Below, piece by piece: positions 18,401-25,772 of a DNA stretch of 44,225 nucleotides. Source of the DNA: Candidatus Thalassarchaeaceae archaeon (lineage in GTDB: Archaea > Thermoplasmatota > Poseidoniia > Poseidoniales > Thalassarchaeaceae); contig JAJPRE010000012.1 of assembly GCA_023700245.1 (NCBI GenBank), positions 1 through 44,225 of the forward strand, in the 5' to 3' direction. Below the pieces are notes generated by a model. That model was not told where the DNA came from and made no database searches. It saw only the letters and a list, made by a program, of their open reading frames with translations. The position numbers were made by a program, and so were the translations under genes. Position 1 is the stretch's first letter. Each line of letters starts with the position of its first letter.

Positions 18401-18757
18401 AAGATATATTTCCACATCTCCATTGATTTGATGCTCAAAGTCGAGTGCATCCCTGCCTATCAAAATTGTAAGTAGAAGTAGAAATGCAACAATACTGCCC
18501 GGACTGCGAAGAATGGTGGAATATGTCAATTCAGTAATTCTCCTAGCTATCGAATTAATAGAATCAGATGCATCATCAACTAATTGGCCGAATGTTTCAT
18601 AAATTTCACCTATAAAACTCGAGGAGATTTTACCTTTTAAATTTGAATAACTATTTCTAATGGGTTGAAGGCTATTAAAAAAATTTTCCCAAAAAATAGA
18701 TTCATCATCCAACTCTTCACTGCCGATAGAGTCTGACACGTTTAGGAGGGCATACAA
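15425..18757 (-). CDS. RND-superfamily exporter (HAE3/MMPL-like), large form
   Basis: A polytopic membrane protein of 1,110 residues with the duplicated RND plan: two sets of one plus five spans, each with a large extracytoplasmic loop. The span-4 charge-relay motif occurs in both halves, as VGLGVDYALHL and FGIGVDDSIHIVDRI, with the proton-relay aspartates. A cytosolic N-terminal extension of about 80 residues precedes the first span (IVAFLLLLTILIG). The first outer loop contains a calcium-loop-like segment (DTNGDGIWDTG) and several cysteines. No ATG fits: the frame begins with TTG at 18757, and GTG at 18739 is an alternative. A strong AT-rich TATA region lies at 18789-18802. Substrate is unknown; lipids, hopanoid-like molecules or other hydrophobic compounds are typical of this family. 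It ends just past the RNase P RNA. Confidence 0.88.
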   Translation of the reverse strand: MYALLNVSDSIGSEELDDESIFWENFFNSLQPIRNSYSNLKGKISSSFIGEIYETFGQLVDDASDSINSIARRITELTYSTILRSPGSIVAFLLLLTILIGRDALDFEHQINGDVEIYLPDGADSTELLENVREQWATDIVMLYVQTNNAASGSEKGNENITDENMLSQISAIEGDDNNIQLSGYQRGLDYDKSDRGENDGVIWILSPSQMIKEANSSDYRFSCAAEKYGLPTGNQDDCTVSSLNQFEGYSIPQGDDAQERIDRYVENSGELLNRKGCRSSLVCDTNGDGIWDTGVVIMGIIFDMSDTEIDDRIDPKDNNKDIRDHKAFLLYVDKLLRNDCNLNENYDLLRCRIYENPTSTMDKERENIICRDLTGELPYEGFTADSDKFCRNAITVTGLTPVLHDVSDAIYDELVDTMLPLSLLFVGLTMFILHRDPKVIIICGLPIFMSLAVTFGTTVIADIMLTPMIISAGPILVGLGVDYALHLTNRIEENRTEIVDEQLEMMWAAQRDGIQTNDVDPWSSYISLTATVRSAMTTGHAIFISALTTIIGFSVLTWTEIVPIEPMRTVGTTLLIGIATTFVLSMLMVPALIHLLRYRKGQFEIIMTKNQIWVLSIIISISLFIFLTRFLSSISNLDNMDADKAMLLGASLGITTIFSLLPGLWDKIGEIPLKATLLILIVSLSATLYGVNMFADELGKEITGSSEEVPPGLESYETLREYSIEFKGGQTNMFIVDATKYVNPSASAPIRDLFILDAIENAQVNNLDNVRNTTTISLVNILKAVHVDLEFEGLVLYDQSLWELLHDECWDESDNPLRPDCWGYSISNREDIINIAFDTLSPEIRSMLMNADLGIGETKTLVYVNQPYINLAEASSLRNAIDTYLSGSNCFTVLDCNTLDVDGVSNSLLTGGLPVSLDINKGIHDAQSDSTIVTMLILLFIMALLFRSPRLAIFTMAAVGAVVLWQPILMRLGSVNVNVFTAMIGTIVFGIGVDDSIHIVDRIKDEGETPAGIVKSISRTGHTIFETTVTTCAGLSAGLFVAIPGLQNFFILMMLLLVLALITSSILLPTMIVAYNEFQSRISGNGTWLDYENSGTLSTESSIDAIISE

Positions 18758-18864
18758 CAGACAAATGAAGAGTTCGCATATCTGATAGAAATATTTATAT
18801 TTTTAAAATAGTTTTAATAATAATTTTATCATATCTTAAACCGTTTTGAGGAATATTTGAAAAC

Positions 18865-19593
18865 ATGTACTACTCCCAGAGTATTGATAATATGGCTAGA
18901 AGACGAAAAACTGCAGTCACGAATACTCCAAAAAATGATGGCGATGCCAGAACAGTATCGTTCTTGGTAACGTCTGGAGTAGTTTCAGTAGTTGCTATAA
19001 TATTTATTAGTATGGCATCTGGATATAGCATAGGGCCGGAAGAAGGTCAAATAATACCTAATTTAGGAGGGGAAGTATATGAATCTGGAACATGGTCTGA
19101 TTTCGACCTTCATTCAATGTTTGATCGTAACTGGCAAGAAGGAGATGAAGGTAAGTGGATATATTTACAAATTTTAGATACTGATTGCCCGTATTGTTAC
19201 TCAGAGGGCGACGACATGACTGAAAGGCATACCCTATATAGTTCAAAGGCTAACTTTGTATCCATTGTAGTAGAATTGGGAATACCGGGACATGATGGTT
19301 CCGAAGCAGAAATGATTGCATTCAAGGACAAAACAAATTATGGGACCAATGCGGATGATGGAAATGGGTGTAATTCAGGAAAAAATAATTGCCAAGATAG
19401 GCCTGGAGAAGTTCATGATTGGGGATATGTTAATGATTTGGATTTAACCGTACAAAATAGTTGGGACATTAGCGGTACACCTTTTAACATAATCCTGAAA
19501 CCTAATGGAGAAGTTGCATGGAATCAAGCAGCGCATGGAAACAACGACGGACAATCTATCGATGATGGTCTATCCATTTATTTGGGGGCTTAA
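18865..19593 (+). CDS. Membrane-anchored thioredoxin-fold protein with CPYC motif
   Basis: A 242-residue protein (a start at 18892, MARRRK, is also possible) with a basic cytosolic N-terminus, one membrane span at about 31-52 and a thioredoxin-like domain outside. The active site is DTDCPYCYSE (Cys108 and Cys111) and a likely cis-proline loop is SGTPFNIIL near the C-terminus. CPYC is typical of oxidising or isomerising DsbA/glutaredoxin-type sites. A polar cysteine-containing insertion (GNGCNSGKNNCQD) lies between the active site and the cis-Pro loop. The gene is followed after 4 bases by a VKOR homologue, the usual electron partner of such proteins in bacteria and archaea. A role as donor of disulfides to exported proteins is therefore well supported by context. 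Confidence 0.85.
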   Translation: MYYSQSIDNMARRRKTAVTNTPKNDGDARTVSFLVTSGVVSVVAIIFISMASGYSIGPEEGQIIPNLGGEVYESGTWSDFDLHSMFDRNWQEGDEGKWIYLQILDTDCPYCYSEGDDMTERHTLYSSKANFVSIVVELGIPGHDGSEAEMIAFKDKTNYGTNADDGNGCNSGKNNCQDRPGEVHDWGYVNDLDLTVQNSWDISGTPFNIILKPNGEVAWNQAAHGNNDGQSIDDGLSIYLGA

Positions 19594-19597
19594 TAAT

Positions 19598-20185
19598 ATG
19601 CTAGGAGAATACGGGCCATTAATGATATTTGGAACCATAATATTGATTGGTTTAGTCATAGCAACGCCATTTGGTAAGAATTTAAATTTGAAAATTTCTG
19701 AAACTAGACGAATCCTACTTGGACTAGTAATTGTTGAAACAGGGGCATTGCTAACAAGTATGTGGACAGAAATTATCCACAGGCAAATTCAAGCCACAGG
19801 AGGTACAAATTATTGTGCAGCAGAAGGAATTGTTCAATGTGGGAGCGTTATTGGCGATCCTAAATATTCTGAATTTTTAGGATTTTCTTGGGGAATGATC
19901 GGGATGATTTCCTTTTCGATACTGCTTTACCTTGGAATTTCATTATTTTTTGGACCTAGAGATAAATTATCAAAAATGTGGCTAGATGCATCTTTCTTTA
20001 TGTCTTTACCTGGAATAGTAGGAGTTGCATGGTTAGTAATAGTGGAGTTGTTCCTAGTAGAAGGTGCTCCTCACATTTGTCCATATTGTACAGTAGTACA
20101 CATTGGCATGATTTCAGTTATCGGGATCTTATATTTCTTAAAGAAGCAACATGAAGATGATTTATGGGACATTAGTGCTAATTGA
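19598..20185 (+). CDS. Vitamin K epoxide reductase (VKOR) family protein
   Basis: A membrane oxidoreductase that reoxidises a DsbA-like partner and passes electrons to a quinone. The frame opens at 19505 inside the previous gene; ATG at 19598, four bases after that gene's stop, gives 195 residues and starts directly before the first span. The VKOR four-cysteine set is present: Cys73 and Cys81 (spacing 8) in the loop after span 1, and Cys161-Pro-Tyr-Cys164 in a later span (APHICPYCTVVH). The conserved serine region is GDPKYSEF, and four or five spans are visible. The operon with the upstream thioredoxin-fold protein forms a complete oxidative folding pair. The downstream epimerase begins 10 bases after this stop codon. 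Confidence 0.92.
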   Translation: MLGEYGPLMIFGTIILIGLVIATPFGKNLNLKISETRRILLGLVIVETGALLTSMWTEIIHRQIQATGGTNYCAAEGIVQCGSVIGDPKYSEFLGFSWGMIGMISFSILLYLGISLFFGPRDKLSKMWLDASFFMSLPGIVGVAWLVIVELFLVEGAPHICPYCTVVHIGMISVIGILYFLKKQHEDDLWDISAN

Positions 20186-20188
20186 GGT
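20184..20188 (+). promoter_or_regulatory. Ribosome-binding site deciding the epimerase start
   Basis: GAGGT overlaps the VKOR stop codon and lies about 7 bases before ATG at 20196. This favours that ATG over earlier in-frame starts inside the VKOR gene, and suggests coupled translation of the two genes. Confidence 0.5.
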
Positions 20189-20195
20189 AAATGAC

Positions 20196-21140
20196 ATGGA
20201 CTTAGTAACTGGAGGTGCTGGATTTATCGGTTCTCATCTTGTAGACGCATTAGTATTGAGCGGAAGGAAAGTAAGAATCGTAGATAATTTTAGTAGCGGT
20301 AGGATAGAATTTTTATCTCATCATGATAAAAACGAAAATGTAGAAATTATCAATTGTAATTTATTGGATTTGGAGCAACTAAAAGAGGCCATGAAGGGGA
20401 TATCTCACGTGCACCATCTGGCCGCTAATCCGGACATTAGGTTAGGGACAGAAATAACGGATACTGACCTCAGGCAAGGAACATTAGCAACATATAATGT
20501 CCTTGAGTCAATGAGGGTTAATGATGTAAGAAATATCTCGTTTGCTTCCTCTTCAGCAATATATGGAGAAGCAGATGAAATGCCAACCACAGAAAAATAT
20601 GGTCCAAATTTACCAATTTCATTATATGGTGCATCAAAATTAGCAAGCGAAGCCTTAATATCTGCTTGGATAGGAACTTTCGGAGGAATAGGATATATTC
20701 ATAGATTTGCCAATATTGTCGGTCCAAGAGGGACACATGGAGTAATATTTGACTTCATTCACAAATTGAAAAACAATCCAAATAGACTTGAAGTATTGGG
20801 AGATGGATTCCAAGAGAAATCGTACATGTCAGTACGAGATTGCGTAGATTCGATGTTACATTTAATCGAAAATGCTAATGATTCTGTAAATTTGTATAAT
20901 TTAGGAACGGGGGATACATGTTCGGTTAGAAGAATAGCAGAAATTGTAGTAGAAGAGAGTGGACTGGAAAATGTAAGCATAGAATATACAGGAGGGAAAA
21001 GAGGATGGGCTGGAGATGTTCCAAAAACCTTCCTAAATGTTGATAAATTATTATCTACAAATTTTAAACCAACACGGATGTCAGAAGAAACCATTAGAGA
21101 TACCGTGATACAACTTATTTACGAGATCGGACTAAAATAG
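20196..21140 (+). CDS. NAD-dependent sugar-nucleotide epimerase/dehydratase
   Basis: An extended short-chain dehydrogenase of 314 residues. ATG at 20196 (MDLVTGGAGFIGSH) places the Rossmann motif GGAGFIGSH at the very N-terminus, as in UDP-glucose 4-epimerases. The catalytic triad region is ASSSAIYG with the YGASK motif (Tyr-x-x-x-Lys), and the substrate loop includes FANIVGPRGTHG. Likely activity is 4-epimerisation of a UDP-hexose or UDP-N-acetylhexosamine, but related dehydratases look similar, so the exact reaction is open. It is third in the thioredoxin-VKOR-epimerase operon, which suggests it makes sugar donors for glycosylation of exported proteins. Its last 26 bases overlap tail to tail with the opposing thioredoxin-fold gene. 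Confidence 0.9.
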   Translation: MDLVTGGAGFIGSHLVDALVLSGRKVRIVDNFSSGRIEFLSHHDKNENVEIINCNLLDLEQLKEAMKGISHVHHLAANPDIRLGTEITDTDLRQGTLATYNVLESMRVNDVRNISFASSSAIYGEADEMPTTEKYGPNLPISLYGASKLASEALISAWIGTFGGIGYIHRFANIVGPRGTHGVIFDFIHKLKNNPNRLEVLGDGFQEKSYMSVRDCVDSMLHLIENANDSVNLYNLGTGDTCSVRRIAEIVVEESGLENVSIEYTGGKRGWAGDVPKTFLNVDKLLSTNFKPTRMSEETIRDTVIQLIYEIGLK

Positions 21141-22011
21141 GAATAATTGAAATTAACAAAATAAGTATAATTGGCAATGATAGATCTAATTTTGATACTT
21201 GACTATTGCTACCTAAGTATATCGATGTGGCACCTAAGGTATTGGACCCAATGATATTTGAATCAACATATTCATGTATTACTACTATTTTTAAATCCTC
21301 TAAGGATTTATTCATAGGGATATAGTATTTTGATTTTATAGTATCACCTACTGCAGAAGTATTGGACCATGATTCATTAGGATATGACCAAATTTGAGAA
21401 TTATTAAGATTTATTTCGTTATAAGCAAATAGTACATCATGATGAATTTCAATTCCATTAATTGCATTATTCTGAGGAATTGTAACGTCATAATCTAAAA
21501 TCATTATTGTGAGTTTGGTATCGAATTCATTTTCCCAATTAGATAATATTGAAGATATTAACAATTCACCAGAAATGGAAGTTATTTCCAAATTTATATC
21601 TGTATCACCACTTCTTTGTGTCTCCGAAGACAGTAAACTCCTATGCAAAGTAGTTGTGTCTGGAGCCCCTCCTGCAAGTATATTGCCATCAAACCAAAAG
21701 GTAGGGAAAACCCTCGAATCATTATATCTTTGTAATCTATAATCAGTTATTGGCGTACCTAAAGGATCATCAAACGTGTCATGAATTGCAATTCTTATGA
21801 CACGGTTGCCATTAGCAGAAGTATAGGCTGGCATCCATGAATCTACAGATGCACAAATTTCACACCATGTAGCCGTATATTGTTCCATCAATACAGAATA
21901 ACCTCCATCTACTTGCCATACCTCATTATCTTCTATTTCGGCATCTAAAGGATTAGCAAGTAGAATCATTATAATTAAGATGAATGTGAAATGATTCCGT
22001 AATGCAGACAT
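21115..22011 (-). CDS. Secreted, membrane-anchored thioredoxin-fold protein (CEIC)
   Basis: The frame opens at 22239, but ATG at 22011 (or 22038) puts a signal peptide (NHFTFILIIMILLANPLDA) at the N-terminus and avoids running into the divergent rlmE; it gives 298 residues. A thioredoxin-like domain follows with EQYTATWCEICASVD (Cys50 and Cys53) and a cis-Pro-like segment SRVFPTFWFDG, as in Omp28-like thioredoxin-fold proteins. After it is a beta-rich region of about 130 residues, and the C-terminus is a single span (LPIILILLISIIPILV) with a basic end. It is thus held outside the membrane like the CPYC protein 2 kb away. Oxidase, reductase and isomerase are all possible. Its stop codon lies inside the opposing epimerase gene. 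Confidence 0.82.
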   Translation of the reverse strand: MSALRNHFTFILIIMILLANPLDAEIEDNEVWQVDGGYSVLMEQYTATWCEICASVDSWMPAYTSANGNRVIRIAIHDTFDDPLGTPITDYRLQRYNDSRVFPTFWFDGNILAGGAPDTTTLHRSLLSSETQRSGDTDINLEITSISGELLISSILSNWENEFDTKLTIMILDYDVTIPQNNAINGIEIHHDVLFAYNEINLNNSQIWSYPNESWSNTSAVGDTIKSKYYIPMNKSLEDLKIVVIHEYVDSNIIGSNTLGATSIYLGSNSQVSKLDLSLPIILILLISIIPILVRSRK

Positions 22012-22064
22012 ATTAGTCGCTAAGGTGCTTCCATTCATAACCCAATGGCCCAGCCCCATCAGAC

Positions 22065-22814
22065 ATGAGCAAGCGTTGGTTCCAAGAAAATCGACGTGAC
22101 CCATGGCGTAGAGAGGCCAGGTCAAAGGGCTACAGGGCTCGTTCTGCATATAAATTAAAACAGATTCAAGATAAATTCGGAATAATAAGGAAAGGTGATG
22201 CAGTCTTGGATGTTGGATGTCACCCTGGAGGTTGGACACAAGTAGTAGTCGAAGAAGTTGGATTTGATGGACTAGTAGTTGGAGTAGATTTGTTAGCTAC
22301 TTCCCCCGTAGAAGGAGCAAGTATAATAATAGGAGATATAGGAAATACTTCCACTTTTGACCAAATTTCAGAAATATTGGATGGCCGGGTATTGAATGCA
22401 GTTGTGAGCGATATTTCTCCAAAATTAACTGGGAGATATGATACTGATCAAGCAATTTCTTTAGAGTTATCAACACTAGTAATGGATACAGCAATGAACA
22501 ACCTAGCACCAGGTGGAAATTTCGTTACAAAGATATTTCAAGGTACAGGCATTGAAGGATTAATGGAAGCAGCGAAACAAAGATTTTCGAATGTTCAAAG
22601 ATATGCGCCCACTGCAAGTAGAAAGGCATCATCCGAAACATATCTTGTTTGTCAAAATAAATTGCCGTGGTCTAAAAATAAAACTAATGGAATAACTGCA
22701 TTTCAACACGTACAACAACATTTAGAAAAAATTAATGTTCTTGTTAAAAATTCTGAAGAAGATAATATTGAAACAAAGATAGGATTTAAGAAGATAAGTA
22801 AAAAGAAAGAGTAA
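22065..22814 (+). CDS. rlmE: 23S rRNA (uridine-2'-O-)methyltransferase RlmE/FtsJ
   Basis: An AdoMet-dependent 2'-O-methyltransferase of 249 residues that acts on ribosomal RNA. It starts MSKRWFQENRRDPWRREA, and the family N-terminal motif RARSAYKLKQIQDKFG carries the first catalytic Lys. The AdoMet loop is VLDVGCHPGGWTQ, the catalytic Asp is in VVSDISPKLTG, the second Lys in GGNFVTKIFQG, and the Glu in SSETYLV, completing the K-D-K-E tetrad. A Lys-rich C-terminal tail of about 50 residues extends past the core and may bind rRNA. It is transcribed divergently from the secreted thioredoxin gene across only 53 bases, and ends 3 bases from the opposing RND gene. Confidence 0.95.
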   Translation: MSKRWFQENRRDPWRREARSKGYRARSAYKLKQIQDKFGIIRKGDAVLDVGCHPGGWTQVVVEEVGFDGLVVGVDLLATSPVEGASIIIGDIGNTSTFDQISEILDGRVLNAVVSDISPKLTGRYDTDQAISLELSTLVMDTAMNNLAPGGNFVTKIFQGTGIEGLMEAAKQRFSNVQRYAPTASRKASSETYLVCQNKLPWSKNKTNGITAFQHVQQHLEKINVLVKNSEEDNIETKIGFKKISKKKE

Positions 22815-22817
22815 ATA

Positions 22818-25397
22818 TTAATTTCCATTATTAGTTCTTACTTCTGATGCCAATAATCCTGGAAGTACTAGTAAAGCCAGTATTAAAGAAAATGCTACTG
22901 ATATCGAGCTGACTATCCCGAAGTCTTGTATAACAGGTATTGGTGAAAGAAGGAGCACTAAGAATCCGCAAATTGTAGTTCCAGCGGACATCAATAATGA
23001 TGCGCCAGTAGTAGCGTACATATCCCTCATTGCTGACCACACATCCATTCCATCTCTTCTATTTTCCTCAAATCTCCTCCACACATGTATAGAATAATCT
23101 ATTCCAAGGCCGATAGTTAGGGCGGTAATCATTACAGTCAAAACATTCCAATTTATACCTAAAATAGCCATTGCACCAATAACCCAGGAACCTGCTAAAC
23201 CAACTGGAAGTATTACTACTAATGATTGACCTAATCTTCTAGTCAGAATAACCAGTACTGCTAAAGAAACAGCAAGACTAATTCCTGTTGAACTCACAAT
23301 TGAAGAAATTAGGCTCGATAGGACATTCGATAGAACTATTAAATCTCCATCAACATATGCCCTACCTTCGATATCTTCTTCGATTAAAGTTAATTCAATA
23401 CCAAATTCTCTTGCGATATCATCGACTTGATTACTAGATTGAGCTTCTACATCAATTCTCAAAATTAAGAAATTTATTCTATTTACTAAATCATTAGAAT
23501 TAGACGAATCAATTGAAACATATGATTCAGTTCTTTCTGCCCATGAAAATCCACGTAATTGATCACCAATGCTAACGTTGGAAAGTAATTCTTTAACTGC
23601 CGAAGAAAGGTCACCCTGTTGAAAATTCTCAGTCACAAAAATATCATTTCCAAATAATTCCATATTATGGCGGGCACCAAAGTTTTCATCTTGGATTAAC
23701 ATATCTTTTAAGATGAGATATAAACTATCATAGGAAGGCCATTCGTTACTGGAGCCGCTGACTTCCGTTGATACTACTGCTGGAATTCTCAGAAGAGATT
23801 GATCAAATCCACGTAAAGCGGAAATAATTTTTTCTTCATCCTCAAAGAATTCATAGTTTACATTTGGTTCAATCAAGATATATACTGATTTTAAAGCATC
23901 TACTTCGTAAGAATCATAGATATTATTCCTTACTTGCATTATTTCCATATCATCTTCAGAAAGGAAGTCAGTTAATTCAAAACTAGTATCAAGGCCCCTT
24001 TGGGCTACAATTACCGAACCAGCAGTAATTAATACAACAAGAAGAAGTACTCGAGTAGTATTATTTTTTTGGAAATTGGTTGCTTTGTCAGCGACTTTAT
24101 CTAAATTTATTCCCCTCCTTGGCATGGTGCCAGCAGTTTTTTCAACAACGACGTGTAATGCGCCAACCGTTACTGTACTTGCTACAAAGGCTGAAATTAC
24201 ACCTAAAGCAAGAGTGAATCCAAAGGCTTGTAATGGAGGCAAGGGAGATAATGAATTAGCAGAGAATGCGAATACTGTAGTTACAACTGCTAAACTTAAA
24301 GCAACACGAATTTTCATGAATGATTGTATCCATGCCTTAGCAGCAGTATCAGTATTAGATCTTGCCTTTTCATAACCAGTTTGTAAATGTATACAATAAT
24401 CAATCCCTAGGCCCAATACTACAGGCGCCACTGCTACTTCTAGAATTGTAAAACCTATTCCCAGCATAGATATTATGCCATATGTCCAGACAAGTGATGC
24501 TGACAGGCCTAATAATGGTGCTGCAACCATCATGAATGATCTAAAGGTAATTGCCAATAATAATACCACTATTAAAATTGCTAGAACTAATAAATAAACT
24601 AAATCATCCAATGTTGCTTGATTAATATCATTACTAACTAATGAGTCTGAAATAACACCATATCGTAAGGGCGAATTAGGTTCTAAAGGCTCATTATCAG
24701 ATAATAACTCACGTATACTGTCTGCAAAAATAAGATTGTCTTCTTCTTTTAGATCGCCAGACATCTCTATTATCCAAAGTGTACTTGAGGCGTGCGGCAT
24801 TGGATTCCCTATTTCTTCTTCAAGCCAATCACATACTGGTTCAAAATTAAAGTCCTCATTGAGCATCACAGATGAAGCAAATGATGCTGATGCAATAGTT
24901 TTTTCATCGCTAACAAGCGATGCTGAGCAACTTTCACTATTTACGAATACTGAATTAAGTAAATCTCCCCATTCGTTAAAATCGTAAAGATTACCAGAAT
25001 AATTGCTTTCAAGAATTGCACGATTCATAATATCGGCAACGTTGAGTTGAGATTTTATGAAATTACCATTAGATTTGGAATAATTGTCAATCACTTGATA
25101 ATCATCAAATAGTTGTTTTAATGCACCAATTTCTAAGACACTTGAGCCTTGCTGACTTGTTTTTACATCAATATATATTAATTCACCGGATTTTCCAATT
25201 TCGCCATATATTCGAGACATTGCATCTTCATCATTGGTCTCGGGAGCAAAAGAAGATAAATCTGTAGAAAATGTAGGAAGCGGGGACAAAAAAGTTGCTA
25301 GAATAAGTGTAGCAAAAAGGCTTAAAACAACTATTGGAAAGGCCATTCTCTCAAAAAGGTCAGAAAACCTTTCAGACTGCTGGTCAGCAACGGCCAT
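22818..25397 (-). CDS. RND-superfamily exporter (HAE3/MMPL-like), second copy
   Basis: ATG at 25397 (MAVADQQSERFSDLFERMAF) gives 859 residues and places about 20 cytosolic residues before span 1. The longer frame from 25556 would run through rpoL and is rejected. The duplicated RND architecture is clear, with charge-relay motifs LGLGIDYCIHLQTGYEKAR and IGLGIDYSIHVWRRFEENR in the two halves and large acidic outer loops. It differs from the RND gene at 15.4-18.8 kb in lacking the long N-terminal extension and the calcium-loop-like insertion, so it is not a recent duplicate. The substrate is unknown. It is divergent from rpoL across about 110 bases and ends next to rlmE. Confidence 0.9.
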   Translation of the reverse strand: MAVADQQSERFSDLFERMAFPIVVLSLFATLILATFLSPLPTFSTDLSSFAPETNDEDAMSRIYGEIGKSGELIYIDVKTSQQGSSVLEIGALKQLFDDYQVIDNYSKSNGNFIKSQLNVADIMNRAILESNYSGNLYDFNEWGDLLNSVFVNSESCSASLVSDEKTIASASFASSVMLNEDFNFEPVCDWLEEEIGNPMPHASSTLWIIEMSGDLKEEDNLIFADSIRELLSDNEPLEPNSPLRYGVISDSLVSNDINQATLDDLVYLLVLAILIVVLLLAITFRSFMMVAAPLLGLSASLVWTYGIISMLGIGFTILEVAVAPVVLGLGIDYCIHLQTGYEKARSNTDTAAKAWIQSFMKIRVALSLAVVTTVFAFSANSLSPLPPLQAFGFTLALGVISAFVASTVTVGALHVVVEKTAGTMPRRGINLDKVADKATNFQKNNTTRVLLLVVLITAGSVIVAQRGLDTSFELTDFLSEDDMEIMQVRNNIYDSYEVDALKSVYILIEPNVNYEFFEDEEKIISALRGFDQSLLRIPAVVSTEVSGSSNEWPSYDSLYLILKDMLIQDENFGARHNMELFGNDIFVTENFQQGDLSSAVKELLSNVSIGDQLRGFSWAERTESYVSIDSSNSNDLVNRINFLILRIDVEAQSSNQVDDIAREFGIELTLIEEDIEGRAYVDGDLIVLSNVLSSLISSIVSSTGISLAVSLAVLVILTRRLGQSLVVILPVGLAGSWVIGAMAILGINWNVLTVMITALTIGLGIDYSIHVWRRFEENRRDGMDVWSAMRDMYATTGASLLMSAGTTICGFLVLLLSPIPVIQDFGIVSSISVAFSLILALLVLPGLLASEVRTNNGN

Positions 25398-25506
25398 AGC
25401 CCGCGCTATGGATACTGATGTATAACTTAGGGTGAATTTGAATCGGAGATTGAACGTATTATTATGAAAGGCCTCAAAAGGGATGGGCAGGTCGAAAGGT
25501 CGTCTT

Positions 25507-25764
25507 ATGTCAATCAAAGTACTGAAAAATGAAGGTCGTGAATTAAGAATCCGCATTAGTGGAGAAAGTCATACAACATTGCAGGTGTTTAGATCTAGAT
25601 TGAATGCAAGTAAAGATGTAGAATACGCTAACTATTTTCAAAATCACCCTGACTTAGATGATCCGGAGATTTTCATAAGGGCCATGAAGGGTAAAAAGGG
25701 TGAAAAGATTTTTAGAGATTTATGTAAGAATTTATCTAAAGAAATTTCAGGAATTAAACTCTGA
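25507..25764 (+). CDS. rpoL: DNA-directed RNA polymerase subunit L (Rpo11)
   Basis: A small assembly subunit of archaeal RNA polymerase (Rpb11 homologue) that pairs with Rpo3. ATG at 25507 (MSIKVLKNEGRELRIRISGE) gives 85 residues and matches the usual family start; ATG at 25483 would add eight residues. Family features are the amphipathic beta strand RELRIRISGESHTTLQVF, then SRLNASKDVEYANYFQNHPDLDDPEIFI split by the usual loop, and the long C-terminal helix EKIFRDLCKNLSKEIS. It is followed after 8 bases by truD, so they are almost certainly cotranscribed. Confidence 0.9.
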   Translation: MSIKVLKNEGRELRIRISGESHTTLQVFRSRLNASKDVEYANYFQNHPDLDDPEIFIRAMKGKKGEKIFRDLCKNLSKEISGIKL

Positions 25765-25772
25765 GAGGCGGT

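Noticed and set aside
15425-18757. Frameshift or pseudogene because no ATG is in frame near the start
   Set aside because: A TTG at 18757 and a GTG at 18739 are both usable, the frame is intact for 1,110 codons and the RND motifs are complete.
22012-22239. Upstream extension of the CEIC thioredoxin gene
   Set aside because: It overlaps rlmE on the other strand and would bury the signal peptide 76 residues in.
25398-25556. Upstream extension of the second RND exporter
   Set aside because: It runs antisense through the start of rpoL and adds 53 residues with no family support; ATG at 25397 precedes the first span.
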